This document shows positions 1 through 5,063 of a stretch of DNA of 5,063 nt, in pieces (the stretch's first letter is position 1; each line of letters starts with the position of its first letter). The notes beneath the pieces were generated by a model. That model worked only from the letters and a program-made list of their open reading frames with translations, had not been told where the DNA came from and did not search any database. The DNA comes from Phycisphaerae bacterium (GTDB lineage Bacteria; Planctomycetota; Phycisphaerae; UBA1845; Fen-1342): assembly GCA_022842805.1 (NCBI GenBank), contig JALHOX010000328.1, positions 1-5,063 on the forward strand, given 5' to 3'. Position numbers and translations under genes: made by a program.

Positions 1-2
1 CG

Positions 3-1298
3 CTGTGCGCGGCGACCGGCGACTTCGGCAACGCCGCGATCGCCGCCGGCGCGGCGACTTCGGCCCCCACAGCGTCCGCCCCTGTGCTGTACGCCGTCGA
101 CGCATGGACCGCCTATCAGCTCGGTTGCGCCAAGTTCGCCGCCGGCGATCTCGACGCCGCGATCCACGACCTGCGAATCGCGCTCGCCAAGCGGCCTGAC
201 GAGGTCGCCTTCGCCACGCGACTGGGCGAGGTCTACCTTGCGGCGGCGAATCCCGACGCCGCACTCTCCGTGCTCGATCATGCCATGTCGCAGCATCCGG
301 CGGACATGAATCTGCGAGCGCTAACCGCGCGGGCCGCCGCGGGCAAGGGCGAATGGCGCATCGTCGTGCGGCTGCTGGCCGAGTTTGAGTCGCGCATTCG
401 CATCGAAGATCGTCTGCTCTTGGCCGACGCCTATCGGGCGCTCGGCCGCGTGCACGAATCCTCCGCCGTCATCGAGCGGACCGCTGAGAACTTTGGCCAT
501 GATGCACGCGTCGCCGTGGCGTGGGTGCGGGCGGCCCTGGCCGATCGTCAGCCCGCCACCGCCCTGCAACGCTGCGATCTCGCTCGGCTGCGCGGCGTCG
601 GCGAGGCGCGGCTCGATGCATTGCGGGCCGAGGCCTGGCTGGCGCTGGGCAATATCGTCGGCCAGGCTCAGAAAATCGACGCCCCCGGCGTGCCGCTCGG
701 CGCTCGCCGCAGCGAAGGCGTGGTTTTCTCGCGCGGGTCAAACCCGACGCGCTATCTCAGCCATCCCCAATCCGCGCTGAGCGCCGCGCGGCGTGCTCAA
801 GACGCGGGCGAGGCCGGCGTAGCGACCATCATTTGCTACGCCCGCTGCTGGGCCGAGCTCGATCAGCCGGCGCTGGCCTGGGGCACGGTGCAGCCGATCC
901 TGCCGCGGATTCTCGAGTCGCCCGACGGCGCCCTGCTGGAGCCGGCCTCGGCCATCGCGCTCCGCGCGGGTGAGCTGTCGGCCTATCTGGCGCTGCGCGA
1001 GGCGACCGCCGCGCGCGATACGCAGCGCCGCGCAGAGCTGCTGTGGGATGCCTATCGAATCGTGGCGGAGCAATACAACGTACGCGGCGACGAGGCGATG
1101 TCGATCGCGTTTCTCGAGCGCGCCTACGAACAGCGGCCGGACCATGTCGCCACTCGGCTAAGCCTCGCGAACGCCTATTGGGCCGCACAGCAGCAGGAGA
1201 AGGCGGCCGAGCACTATCAAGCTCTACTGCTCGAAGACATCGCCTCCACCGCGCGGGCGAAAATCGTGACGCGCCTCGAATCGATGATCGGGGATTGA
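3..1298 (+). CDS. TPR repeat protein, C-terminal part (5' end beyond window)
   Basis: The frame is open to the left edge, with no stop upstream and alanine-rich protein-like sequence from position 3. The GTG at 84 is therefore probably internal, and the true start lies outside the window. The product has helix-pair repeats of the tetratricopeptide type. One spans about nt 105-197 (W, LG, Y/F, A, P pattern, ending ALAKRP), the next about 198-299 (LGEVYLAAANPDAALSVLD), and at least two more lie near the C-terminus (about 1040-1230, including LANAYWAAQQQEKAAEHYQ). The middle, about 300-1000, is also alanine- and leucine-rich helical sequence, consistent with degenerate repeats. TPR arrays are protein-interaction scaffolds, and no catalytic domain is visible in this part. 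I see no signal peptide or membrane segment, but the N-terminus is missing. The partner and role cannot be told from the sequence. The next gene starts 112 bases downstream on the same strand, so cotranscription is possible but unproven. The TPR assignment is solid; the function is unknown. Confidence 0.85.
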   Translation: MCAATGDFGNAAIAAGAATSAPTASAPVLYAVDAWTAYQLGCAKFAAGDLDAAIHDLRIALAKRPDEVAFATRLGEVYLAAANPDAALSVLDHAMSQHPADMNLRALTARAAAGKGEWRIVVRLLAEFESRIRIEDRLLLADAYRALGRVHESSAVIERTAENFGHDARVAVAWVRAALADRQPATALQRCDLARLRGVGEARLDALRAEAWLALGNIVGQAQKIDAPGVPLGARRSEGVVFSRGSNPTRYLSHPQSALSAARRAQDAGEAGVATIICYARCWAELDQPALAWGTVQPILPRILESPDGALLEPASAIALRAGELSAYLALREATAARDTQRRAELLWDAYRIVAEQYNVRGDEAMSIAFLERAYEQRPDHVATRLSLANAYWAAQQQEKAAEHYQALLLEDIASTARAKIVTRLESMIGD

Positions 1299-1305
1299 GC
1301 CCCGA
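1288..1305 (+). terminator. GC-rich hairpin over the stop codon of the TPR gene (weak terminator candidate)
   Basis: TCGGGG (1288-1293) and CCCCGA (1300-1305) form a perfect 6-bp stem, and the 6-base loop ATTGAG contains the TGA stop codon. No run of T follows (the next bases are ccgccacaag), so it is not a textbook intrinsic terminator. It could be a weak or factor-assisted end, or chance in GC-rich DNA. Confidence 0.3.
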
Positions 1306-1397
1306 CCGCCACAAGAATTATCGCCCGGGCGCCGAATACTCTCATTAAACTACCGCTCGTCGATCCCTCGATCTGAGATCCGACGCCCAAACTTCGC

Positions 1398-1401
1398 GGA
1401 G
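1398..1401 (+). promoter_or_regulatory. Ribosome binding site of ypfJ-like gene
   Basis: GGAG lies 9 bases before the ATG at 1411, a normal Shine-Dalgarno distance. It supports that start together with the family-typical N-terminus MRW. Confidence 0.7.
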
Positions 1402-1410
1402 CTTTGAGCC

Positions 1411-2322
1411 ATGCGCTGGGAAGACCAACGTCGCAGCACCAACGTCGAAGACCGTCGCGCGAGCGGAGGCGGCGGGCCGCGCCTCGCCATGGGCGGCGGC
1501 ATCGGCACCATCATTCTCGTGCTCATCGTCCTGCTCCTCGGCGGCGATCCGATGGCGCTGCTCGGCGGCGGTGGAGGCCGAGGCGGCGGCCGCGGCGCCG
1601 ACCCGCTCGACCCCGGCGGCCTCGGATTCCCCACGCCCGGCGGCGGCTCGTCGGTCGCTGTCGACGCCGATCCCCAGGAACGCGAGCGGGCCGAATTCGT
1701 GAAGACGATCCTCGCCAGCACCGAGGACGTTTGGAAAGACCAGTTCGCCAAAGCCGGCAAGCGCTATCAGGAGCCCGTCCTCGTCATGTTCCGCGGCCAG
1801 GTGCAATCGCACTGCGGCGCCGCCACCGCGGCGGTCGGCCCGTTCTATTGCCCGGCCGATTCCAAGGTCTACATCGATCTCGGCTTTTTCGACGAACTCG
1901 CCCGGCGATTCAAAGCGCCCGGCGATTTCGCGCAGGCCTATGTCGTCGCCCACGAAGTCGGACACCACATCCAGAATCTGCTCGGCATCAGCGATCAGGT
2001 GAATAGCGCCCGGCAGCGCATGAGTGAAACCGACTACAACCGGCTTTCGGTGCGGCTGGAGCTGCAGGCAGACTTCCTCGCCGGCGTCTGGGCCCACCAC
2101 GCCGAGAAGAACAAACGCTGGCTCGAGGCCGGCGACATCGAAGAGGGGCTGCGGGCCGCGACCGCCATCGGCGACGACAGCATCCAAAAACAGACGCAGG
2201 GATACGTCGTTCCGGAGTCCTTCACCCACGGCTCGGCCGAGCAGCGGCTGCGCTGGTTCAAGAAGGGATTGCAGACCGGCAATCTGGATCAGGGCGACAC
2301 ATTCAACATGCCCGACCCCTGA
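1411..2322 (+). CDS. ypfJ: YpfJ-type neutral zinc metallopeptidase, membrane-anchored
   Basis: A complete 303-residue protein of the neutral zinc metallopeptidase family (YpfJ / KPN_02809 type, Pfam Zn_peptidase), close to the roughly 290 residues usual for it. The order is: a short charged N-terminus starting MRWEDQR with the family-typical NVEDRR; one hydrophobic membrane segment at about residues 31-43; a very glycine-rich linker at about 49-80; then the catalytic domain. The zinc site is H181-E-V-G-H185 (HExxH), with E182 the presumed general base. E217 in the ELQADFLAG segment is the likely third ligand, a gluzincin-like ExxxD arrangement. C135 and C147 flank the family block ending GPFYCP and could form a disulfide. 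The C-terminal block THGSAEQRLRWF is also typical. By the positive-inside rule the short Arg-rich N-terminus is probably cytoplasmic and the protease domain outside the inner membrane; this is inferred. The physiological substrate of the family is not well established. The start is supported by GGAG at 9 bases. The gene converges on the PHP gene. The family call is very secure; the biological role is not. Confidence 0.95.
   Translation: MRWEDQRRSTNVEDRRASGGGGPRLAMGGGIGTIILVLIVLLLGGDPMALLGGGGGRGGGRGADPLDPGGLGFPTPGGGSSVAVDADPQERERAEFVKTILASTEDVWKDQFAKAGKRYQEPVLVMFRGQVQSHCGAATAAVGPFYCPADSKVYIDLGFFDELARRFKAPGDFAQAYVVAHEVGHHIQNLLGISDQVNSARQRMSETDYNRLSVRLELQADFLAGVWAHHAEKNKRWLEAGDIEEGLRAATAIGDDSIQKQTQGYVVPESFTHGSAEQRLRWFKKGLQTGNLDQGDTFNMPDP
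1552..1650 (+). repeat. Glycine-rich low-complexity segment inside the peptidase gene
   Basis: The stretch encodes repeated Gly with interspersed Arg, Pro and Asp between the membrane anchor and the catalytic domain. At DNA level it is a run of GGC/GGA/GGT codons. It most likely works as a flexible tether; its length and composition probably vary between relatives. Confidence 0.7.
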
Positions 2323-2533
2323 TCGGCGCGATTGCCGCGTCCCCAGCGCTTATGCAGCCAGCGGCTCGCCGGCCGACGATAGCGCCCCTTAGCGATTGCA
2401 ATGATTTCGATATCGGGGGAAGGAACTGCGACCTCGCGAAAGGCGCGATTCGGCGGCAGGGGAGGGGAGCGATTCAGCGCCGCAGGCGAGCCCCCGGTCG
2501 CAACGGCCCCCCATCGCTCCCGATCAATCCAAA
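2323..2533. other. Convergent intergenic region
   Basis: This is 211 bases between the stop of the peptidase gene (+) and the stop of the PHP gene (-). No convincing short gene was found. It contains a 9-bp inverted repeat, listed separately, and purine-rich G tracts around 2458-2467. GCGATT occurs four times (2328, 2392, 2445, 2469) at irregular spacing, which I regard as chance. Confidence 0.6.
2465..2521. terminator. Inverted repeat between convergent genes (possible bidirectional terminator)
   Basis: GGGAGCGAT (2465-2473) is perfectly complementary to ATCGCTCCC (2513-2521). The stem is 9 bp with a 39-base GC-rich loop that holds a smaller CGCC-GCA-GGCG hairpin. It starts 12 bases past the stop of the - strand PHP gene and lies 142 bases past the stop of the + strand peptidase gene, a sensible place for transcripts to end. 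Neither side has a clear T run and the loop is long, so termination activity is only a guess. Confidence 0.35.
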
Positions 2534-3271
2534 CTAAGCCGACGCCGCCTCCGCCATCACGCGCCGCGGCTCCGGAATGAAGATCTTGTCGGTCAGCTTC
2601 TTCGCATCGAGATAATCGTACATCCCCTTCAAGCTCTTCAGGCACGAATCATCGTCGTGCGTGTCGGTGCCGACCGCCACGCGCACCTTGTGGCCCTGAA
2701 GCACGTTGCACCACGGATCGCAAAGCCGCTGCGCGAATTGATCCGGCGTCAGCTCCCAGAAGATGCGGGCGTTCGCCATCGTCCGGACGACCTGCTCCAT
2801 CGGCGTGTTCGGAAAGGCGCTGCCGACATCGGTCCTGGCCAGGCCGACCGGACGCTGCAGCGTGCGGGCCTGATTGGCGAGTTGCGTGAGTCCGGCCCAG
2901 TCGAGACCGGAGAACATGACATAGTCGATCTCCAGCTCCGCCAAAATCTGGCGCACCGAGCCGAGCATCGTCTTGTTGAAGTTCCAGTGAATTTCGCAGC
3001 CGCAGAAGAGGTGAATCCGACCCTGCCAATGGCGGCGGGCCTGCTGAACCATGTTCACATACTCGCGGGCCTCGGAGCGGAAGAGCTGCTGAAACTGACG
3101 CTCGTTTTCGATCGGCCGCGAAGTGGGCGTACAGAAGAGCGTGTCGCAGATGCCAATCGCCTCCACCTTCACTCCGGGCAGTTTCAGGTGCGCTTCGCAG
3201 AGCTCGTCGATGCTCAGCGCACCATCCGAAAACGGAGTGTGATTGTGAAGGTTCACCACCGAACGATCCAT
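2534..3271 (-). CDS. PHP-domain protein (putative metal-dependent phosphoesterase, divergent metal site)
   Basis: A 245-residue protein of the PHP (polymerase and histidinol phosphatase) superfamily, near the usual size of stand-alone PHP proteins. The N-terminal signature is LHNHTPFSDG with H9, H11 and D16. D43 lies in the ICDTLF segment, E93 and H95 in GCEIHW, and the C-terminal signature GTDTHDD carries D203 and H205. These are PHP metal-ligand positions. Where relatives usually read (T/S)DH, SVH and AHP, this protein appears to read CDT (T44), SGL (123) and ART (R146). The normal trinuclear site may therefore be reduced; the alignment is by eye. Known PHP proteins hydrolyse phosphate esters such as histidinol phosphate, nucleotides or phosphotyrosine; the substrate here cannot be named. 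No signal peptide or membrane segment is seen, so it is probably cytoplasmic. The ATG at 3271 is chosen because GGGAG lies 7 bases upstream and the HxH motif then falls near the N-terminus, as usual. A TTG at 3331 would add 20 basic residues without clear support. The glycosyltransferase gene lies 359 bases upstream on the same strand. Confidence 0.87.
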   Translation of the reverse strand: MDRSVVNLHNHTPFSDGALSIDELCEAHLKLPGVKVEAIGICDTLFCTPTSRPIENERQFQQLFRSEAREYVNMVQQARRHWQGRIHLFCGCEIHWNFNKTMLGSVRQILAELEIDYVMFSGLDWAGLTQLANQARTLQRPVGLARTDVGSAFPNTPMEQVVRTMANARIFWELTPDQFAQRLCDPWCNVLQGHKVRVAVGTDTHDDDSCLKSLKGMYDYLDAKKLTDKIFIPEPRRVMAEAASA

Positions 3272-3275
3272 TCCG

Positions 3276-3283
3276 CCTCTCCC
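3276..3283 (-). promoter_or_regulatory. Ribosome binding site deciding the PHP start
   Basis: On the - strand the sequence GGGAGAGG precedes the ATG at 3271, with GGGAG 7 bases away. This favours the 245-residue product over the longer reading from TTG at 3331. Confidence 0.7.
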
Positions 3284-3556
3284 AAGCAAGCGAGAACCAC
3301 GCCGAACCAGCGGCGAAGCACCGAGTTTCAAAACCGTCGAACCACCCGCGTTCTCACGACGAAGCCGGTCGGCCGCTGCCCGCGTTCAAATTCCCAGCCC
3401 GGATTCGTGTGTGAAAATCGCGCCGCCCAGAACATAACACGGTCTGCGGCAAACTGCGAGTACCGGTCGCATGCGCCGCTCGATCGCTGCTCAGGCGTTG
3501 GGGCACTATACGCAAGGGATGGTGTCGCGCCTAGGCGATTTGTACCGGAGGATGCG

Positions 3557-3576
3557 GTTTTGTGAAGTTTTGAGAA
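3557..3576. repeat. Imperfect tandem 10-base repeat
   Basis: GTTTTGTGAA (3557-3566) is followed directly by GTTTTGAGAA (3567-3576), nine of ten bases identical. It lies 55 bases beyond the stop of the glycosyltransferase gene and upstream of the PHP gene. It is notably A/T-rich against its surroundings. It could be a protein-binding site or chance. Confidence 0.4.
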
Positions 3577-3630
3577 ATCCGACGCCCGTCCGCCGCGCCT
3601 CCCCAGACGCCAGCGACCCCATCCGCCGAA

Positions 3631-4917
3631 TCACCGCCGCGCGACCGATTCGTAGTAGGCCCATGCCGCCTGCGCCTGCGCCTCGTCGGAGTAGAGCGTT
3701 CGAGCCCCGTCTCGCCCGGCCCGCGCCAGCGCTAACCGGCGCGGCTCGTCATCCATCAGCGCGGTCAACTCGCGGGCCAGCGCGACCTCATCGCCCGGTC
3801 GATAGAGCACGCCCCCGCCGGTGTCGTTCACAAACTCAACGTACGAGCCGTGCGCCGGCTGCACCACCGGCACGCCCGCCGACAACGCTTCGATGATCGA
3901 CAACCCCTTGGCTTCGGGATAATCCGCCGGCACGCTGAATGCGTGCAGCGATCGCAGCATCGCGATCTTGGCGTCGTGGCTGACTTCGCCGTGCATGACG
4001 ACCCGGTCGCCGGCGCCGGCTTGAGCGATTTCGCGCTGCAGGCTCGCCAGATACTCGCGATCCAGCGCGCCGACATAGCCCGCCACGTGAAGCCGACAAT
4101 CGCGGCCCTGCTCGCGTAGCGAGAGGAAGACGCGAACCAGTCGATGCAGGCTCTTCTCCCGACAGATACGCGCCAGGTAGCCGATCTCAAACGGCCGCGA
4201 CGGATCCCGCGGCGCGAGCCCCGCCGCCGCCTCGATCGGCGCAACGCCCAGCGGCACCACCCGCACGCGATCCGCCGGCAAACCGTAAAGCCGCGTGGCA
4301 TGGCCGGCGTAATAGCGCGTCAGCGCGATGAACCCGTCCAGTTCCGCCGCGCGCTCGCGGATCAGCGCCCGCGCTTGCGAACGATGCGGCTCGGTCATGG
4401 CGTCGGTAAAGATGTCTTCGCCGCTGAGCGTGCAGACAATCGGCACGCCGATCGCCTGCCGAAGCCGCCGCGCCAGGCCGATCAGCAACAGGTTGGGCAG
4501 ATTGATCAGGTCGGGCTTCAGTTCGCGAATCGCGTCCACCACGCCTTCGAGTTCCGCCCGCTGACGCCCCTCTTCGCCGCGCAGCACCGAGACCGTCAGC
4601 GCGCCGAGGTCGGCGGGTCGCGATGCGCCGGCCCGGTCCGCGATGCGATCAAACACATAGCGCGAATCAAACCAGCCGCGCACAAATCGCGGCAGATAGC
4701 CGAACAGCGGCGACAAATGCTGCAAGTAGGCGTTCACCCCGCCGAAGAGCACCTTTTGCGATGCGACGTTTTCCTCGTCGGTGCGCAGTGGCGTGTAGAG
4801 CGGAATGAGCAGGATGTCGCGACCTTGGCGGATGAGCGTGGCGGCGAGGCGATTGTCGCGCAGACAACTGCCGCAGATCATCCCGCCCGCCCCCGCCGCC
4901 AGGTAGACAACCCTCAT
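3631..4917 (-). CDS. Glycosyltransferase family 4 (GT-B fold), CGSCLRDN type
   Basis: A complete 428-residue GT-B glycosyltransferase. The N-terminal (acceptor-side) half begins MRVVYLAAGAGGM and carries the glycine-rich loop followed by C15-G-S-C18-L-R-D-N. It continues with IPLYTPLRTDEENV (38-51) and LFGGVNAYLQH (57-67). I recognise this N-terminus as typical of a GT4 subgroup found in planctomycetes, acidobacteria and relatives. The C-terminal (sugar-nucleotide) half has GYLARICREKSLHRLV with R250 and K255 in the usual donor-phosphate positions. It then has E335-x7-E343 in PEAKGLSIIEALSAGVPVV, the classic GT4 donor-binding motif. The family transfers a sugar from a nucleotide donor with retention of configuration; donor and acceptor cannot be told. 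No signal peptide or clear membrane span is seen, so it is probably cytoplasmic or peripheral to the membrane. The start is supported by GGAG 7 bases upstream. The PHP gene follows on the same strand after 359 bases. A role in surface polysaccharide or glycolipid synthesis is plausible from the family only. Confidence 0.95.
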   Translation of the reverse strand: MRVVYLAAGAGGMICGSCLRDNRLAATLIRQGRDILLIPLYTPLRTDEENVASQKVLFGGVNAYLQHLSPLFGYLPRFVRGWFDSRYVFDRIADRAGASRPADLGALTVSVLRGEEGRQRAELEGVVDAIRELKPDLINLPNLLLIGLARRLRQAIGVPIVCTLSGEDIFTDAMTEPHRSQARALIRERAAELDGFIALTRYYAGHATRLYGLPADRVRVVPLGVAPIEAAAGLAPRDPSRPFEIGYLARICREKSLHRLVRVFLSLREQGRDCRLHVAGYVGALDREYLASLQREIAQAGAGDRVVMHGEVSHDAKIAMLRSLHAFSVPADYPEAKGLSIIEALSAGVPVVQPAHGSYVEFVNDTGGGVLYRPGDEVALARELTALMDDEPRRLALARAGRDGARTLYSDEAQAQAAWAYYESVARR

Positions 4918-4924
4918 CTCGCTA

Positions 4925-4928
4925 CTCC
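4925..4928 (-). promoter_or_regulatory. Ribosome binding site of the glycosyltransferase
   Basis: GGAG on the - strand sits 7 bases before the ATG at 4917. It confirms a start that places the glycine-rich loop at the expected N-terminal position. Confidence 0.7.
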
Positions 4929-4940
4929 GTAGGCGCCTGA

Positions 4941-4956
4941 GGCGCGCGAACGCGCC
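4941..4956 (-). other. UUCG-loop hairpin in the glycosyltransferase leader
   Basis: On the - strand the leader reads GGCGCG-TTCG-CGCGCC, a perfect 6-bp all-GC stem closed by a UUCG tetraloop. It lies 24-39 bases before the start codon, just upstream of the ribosome binding site. UUCG loops are unusually stable, though the best-known form has a C-G closing pair and this one has G-C. It could affect translation or mRNA stability, or mark the end of an upstream transcript; no T run follows. Confidence 0.35.
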
Positions 4957-5050
4957 GCGGTGTTTGCCGACCGCTCGCGCACTCCCCGATCGGTCGCTGT
5001 CCGAGGATTCGCGCGTGCCGGCCCCGCAGGCCGTGCGTCGCTACTGCGAT
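4957..5050. other. Non-coding right flank, nothing recognised
   Basis: Between the leader hairpin and the adapter there is GC-rich sequence with no supportable gene or clear promoter. It holds a few short self-complementary words, such as CCGATCGG near 4987 and a 5-bp stem around the GGCC pairs near 5020-5034. A promoter for the glycosyltransferase could lie here or beyond the edge. Confidence 0.4.
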
Positions 5051-5063
5051 AGATCGGAAGAGC
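5051..5063 (+). other. Illumina adapter remnant at contig end (not genomic)
   Basis: The terminal 13 bases, AGATCGGAAGAGC, are identical to the universal stem of Illumina TruSeq-type adapters, in the orientation seen at the 3' end of read-through reads. An exact 13-base match ending at the last base is very unlikely by chance. Genomic sequence probably stops at about 5050. Confidence 0.93.

Larger units (their letters stand above)
3272..3630. other. 359-base non-coding stretch between glycosyltransferase and PHP genes
   Basis: No convincing gene was found on either strand. The region is somewhat richer in A and T than the flanking genes, mainly at 3320-3440 and 3500-3580. Visible elements, all weak, are: the PHP ribosome binding site; TATAGT on the - strand (3510-3505), which resembles a -10 box but has no recognisable -35 at 16-18 bases; a perfect 10-base palindrome CGCCTAGGCG (3528-3537); and a near-perfect 10-base tandem repeat (3557-3576). 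The length leaves room for a promoter of the PHP gene, which would give a leader of roughly 225 bases if the -10-like box were used. That is inference only. Confidence 0.5.

Noticed and set aside
84..86. GTG as the real start of the TPR gene
   Set aside because: The frame stays open and protein-like to the left edge and I see no convincing ribosome binding site before it, so an N-terminal truncation by the window edge is more likely.
1295..1324. Possible promoter TTGAGC ... TTATCG before the peptidase gene
   Set aside because: Both boxes match the consensus poorly, the first overlaps the stop codon of the TPR gene, and the 18-base spacing alone is not convincing.
1322..1331. Palindrome CGCCCGGGCG between the TPR and peptidase genes
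   Set aside because: It has no loop for a hairpin, and ten-base GC palindromes are expected by chance in such GC-rich DNA.
1345..2229. Long - strand open frame across the peptidase gene
   Set aside because: It is antisense to the HEVGH peptidase gene. The apparent protein is a codon mirror of it.
2328..2474. Four copies of GCGATT in the convergent gap
   Set aside because: The spacings are irregular (64, 53, 24 bases), the word is short, and it also occurs elsewhere in the window.
3272..3331. Longer PHP protein starting at TTG 3331
   Set aside because: The extra 20 residues are basic with no family match, and a good ribosome binding site fits the ATG at 3271.
2657..3565. Long + strand open frame across the PHP gene (about 300 codons)
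   Set aside because: It lies antisense to a gene with clear PHP motifs and a ribosome binding site. Its translation shows no recognisable domain; long antisense frames are common in high-GC DNA.
3471..3896. + strand frame starting in the gap and running into the glycosyltransferase gene
   Set aside because: It overlaps the secure gene antisense for about 266 bases, has only a weak ribosome binding site and becomes Pro/Arg-rich low-information sequence.
4144..4932. Long + strand open frame across the glycosyltransferase gene
   Set aside because: It is antisense to a secure GT4 gene, Arg/Gln-rich, without domain signatures.

Overview
The window reads as a GC-rich bacterial chromosome fragment (by eye about two thirds G+C, strong G/C preference at third codon positions). 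The closest stylistic match I can suggest is a planctomycete or another soil/water lineage such as Acidobacteria. That rests on a glycosyltransferase with the N-terminal CGSCLRDN signature, a large TPR protein and loosely spaced genes. It is an inference, not a taxonomic call. The last 13 bases are identical to the common Illumina adapter stem, so the right edge is probably the raw end of an assembled contig and not a biological boundary.

Layout: (1) 3-1298, + strand: the C-terminal part of a TPR repeat protein, still open at the left edge. A GC-rich hairpin sits over its stop codon. (2) 1411-2322, + strand: a complete YpfJ-type neutral zinc metallopeptidase with one membrane anchor, a glycine-rich linker and an HEVGH active site. 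(3) 2323-2533: the space between convergent genes, containing a 9-bp inverted repeat. (4) 2534-3271, - strand: a PHP-domain protein that keeps the N-terminal HxH and C-terminal DxH motifs but seems to have lost several middle histidine ligands. (5) 3272-3630: a 359-base non-coding stretch with a few small sequence elements. (6) 3631-4917, - strand: a complete family 4 (GT-B fold) glycosyltransferase. (7) 4918-5063: its upstream leader, with a small UUCG-loop hairpin, then the adapter remnant.

The two + strand genes point toward the two - strand genes, so transcription converges near 2330-2530. The glycosyltransferase and PHP genes are co-directional, but the 359-base gap argues against tight translational coupling. 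PHP-family phosphoesterases and GT4 enzymes do occur together in surface-polysaccharide loci, but nothing here establishes a shared pathway. I see no mobile element, CRISPR array, tRNA or rRNA. I did not find an obviously new multi-gene system. The points most worth a second look are the degenerate PHP metal site, the cysteine-containing N-terminus of the glycosyltransferase, and the adapter at the contig end.
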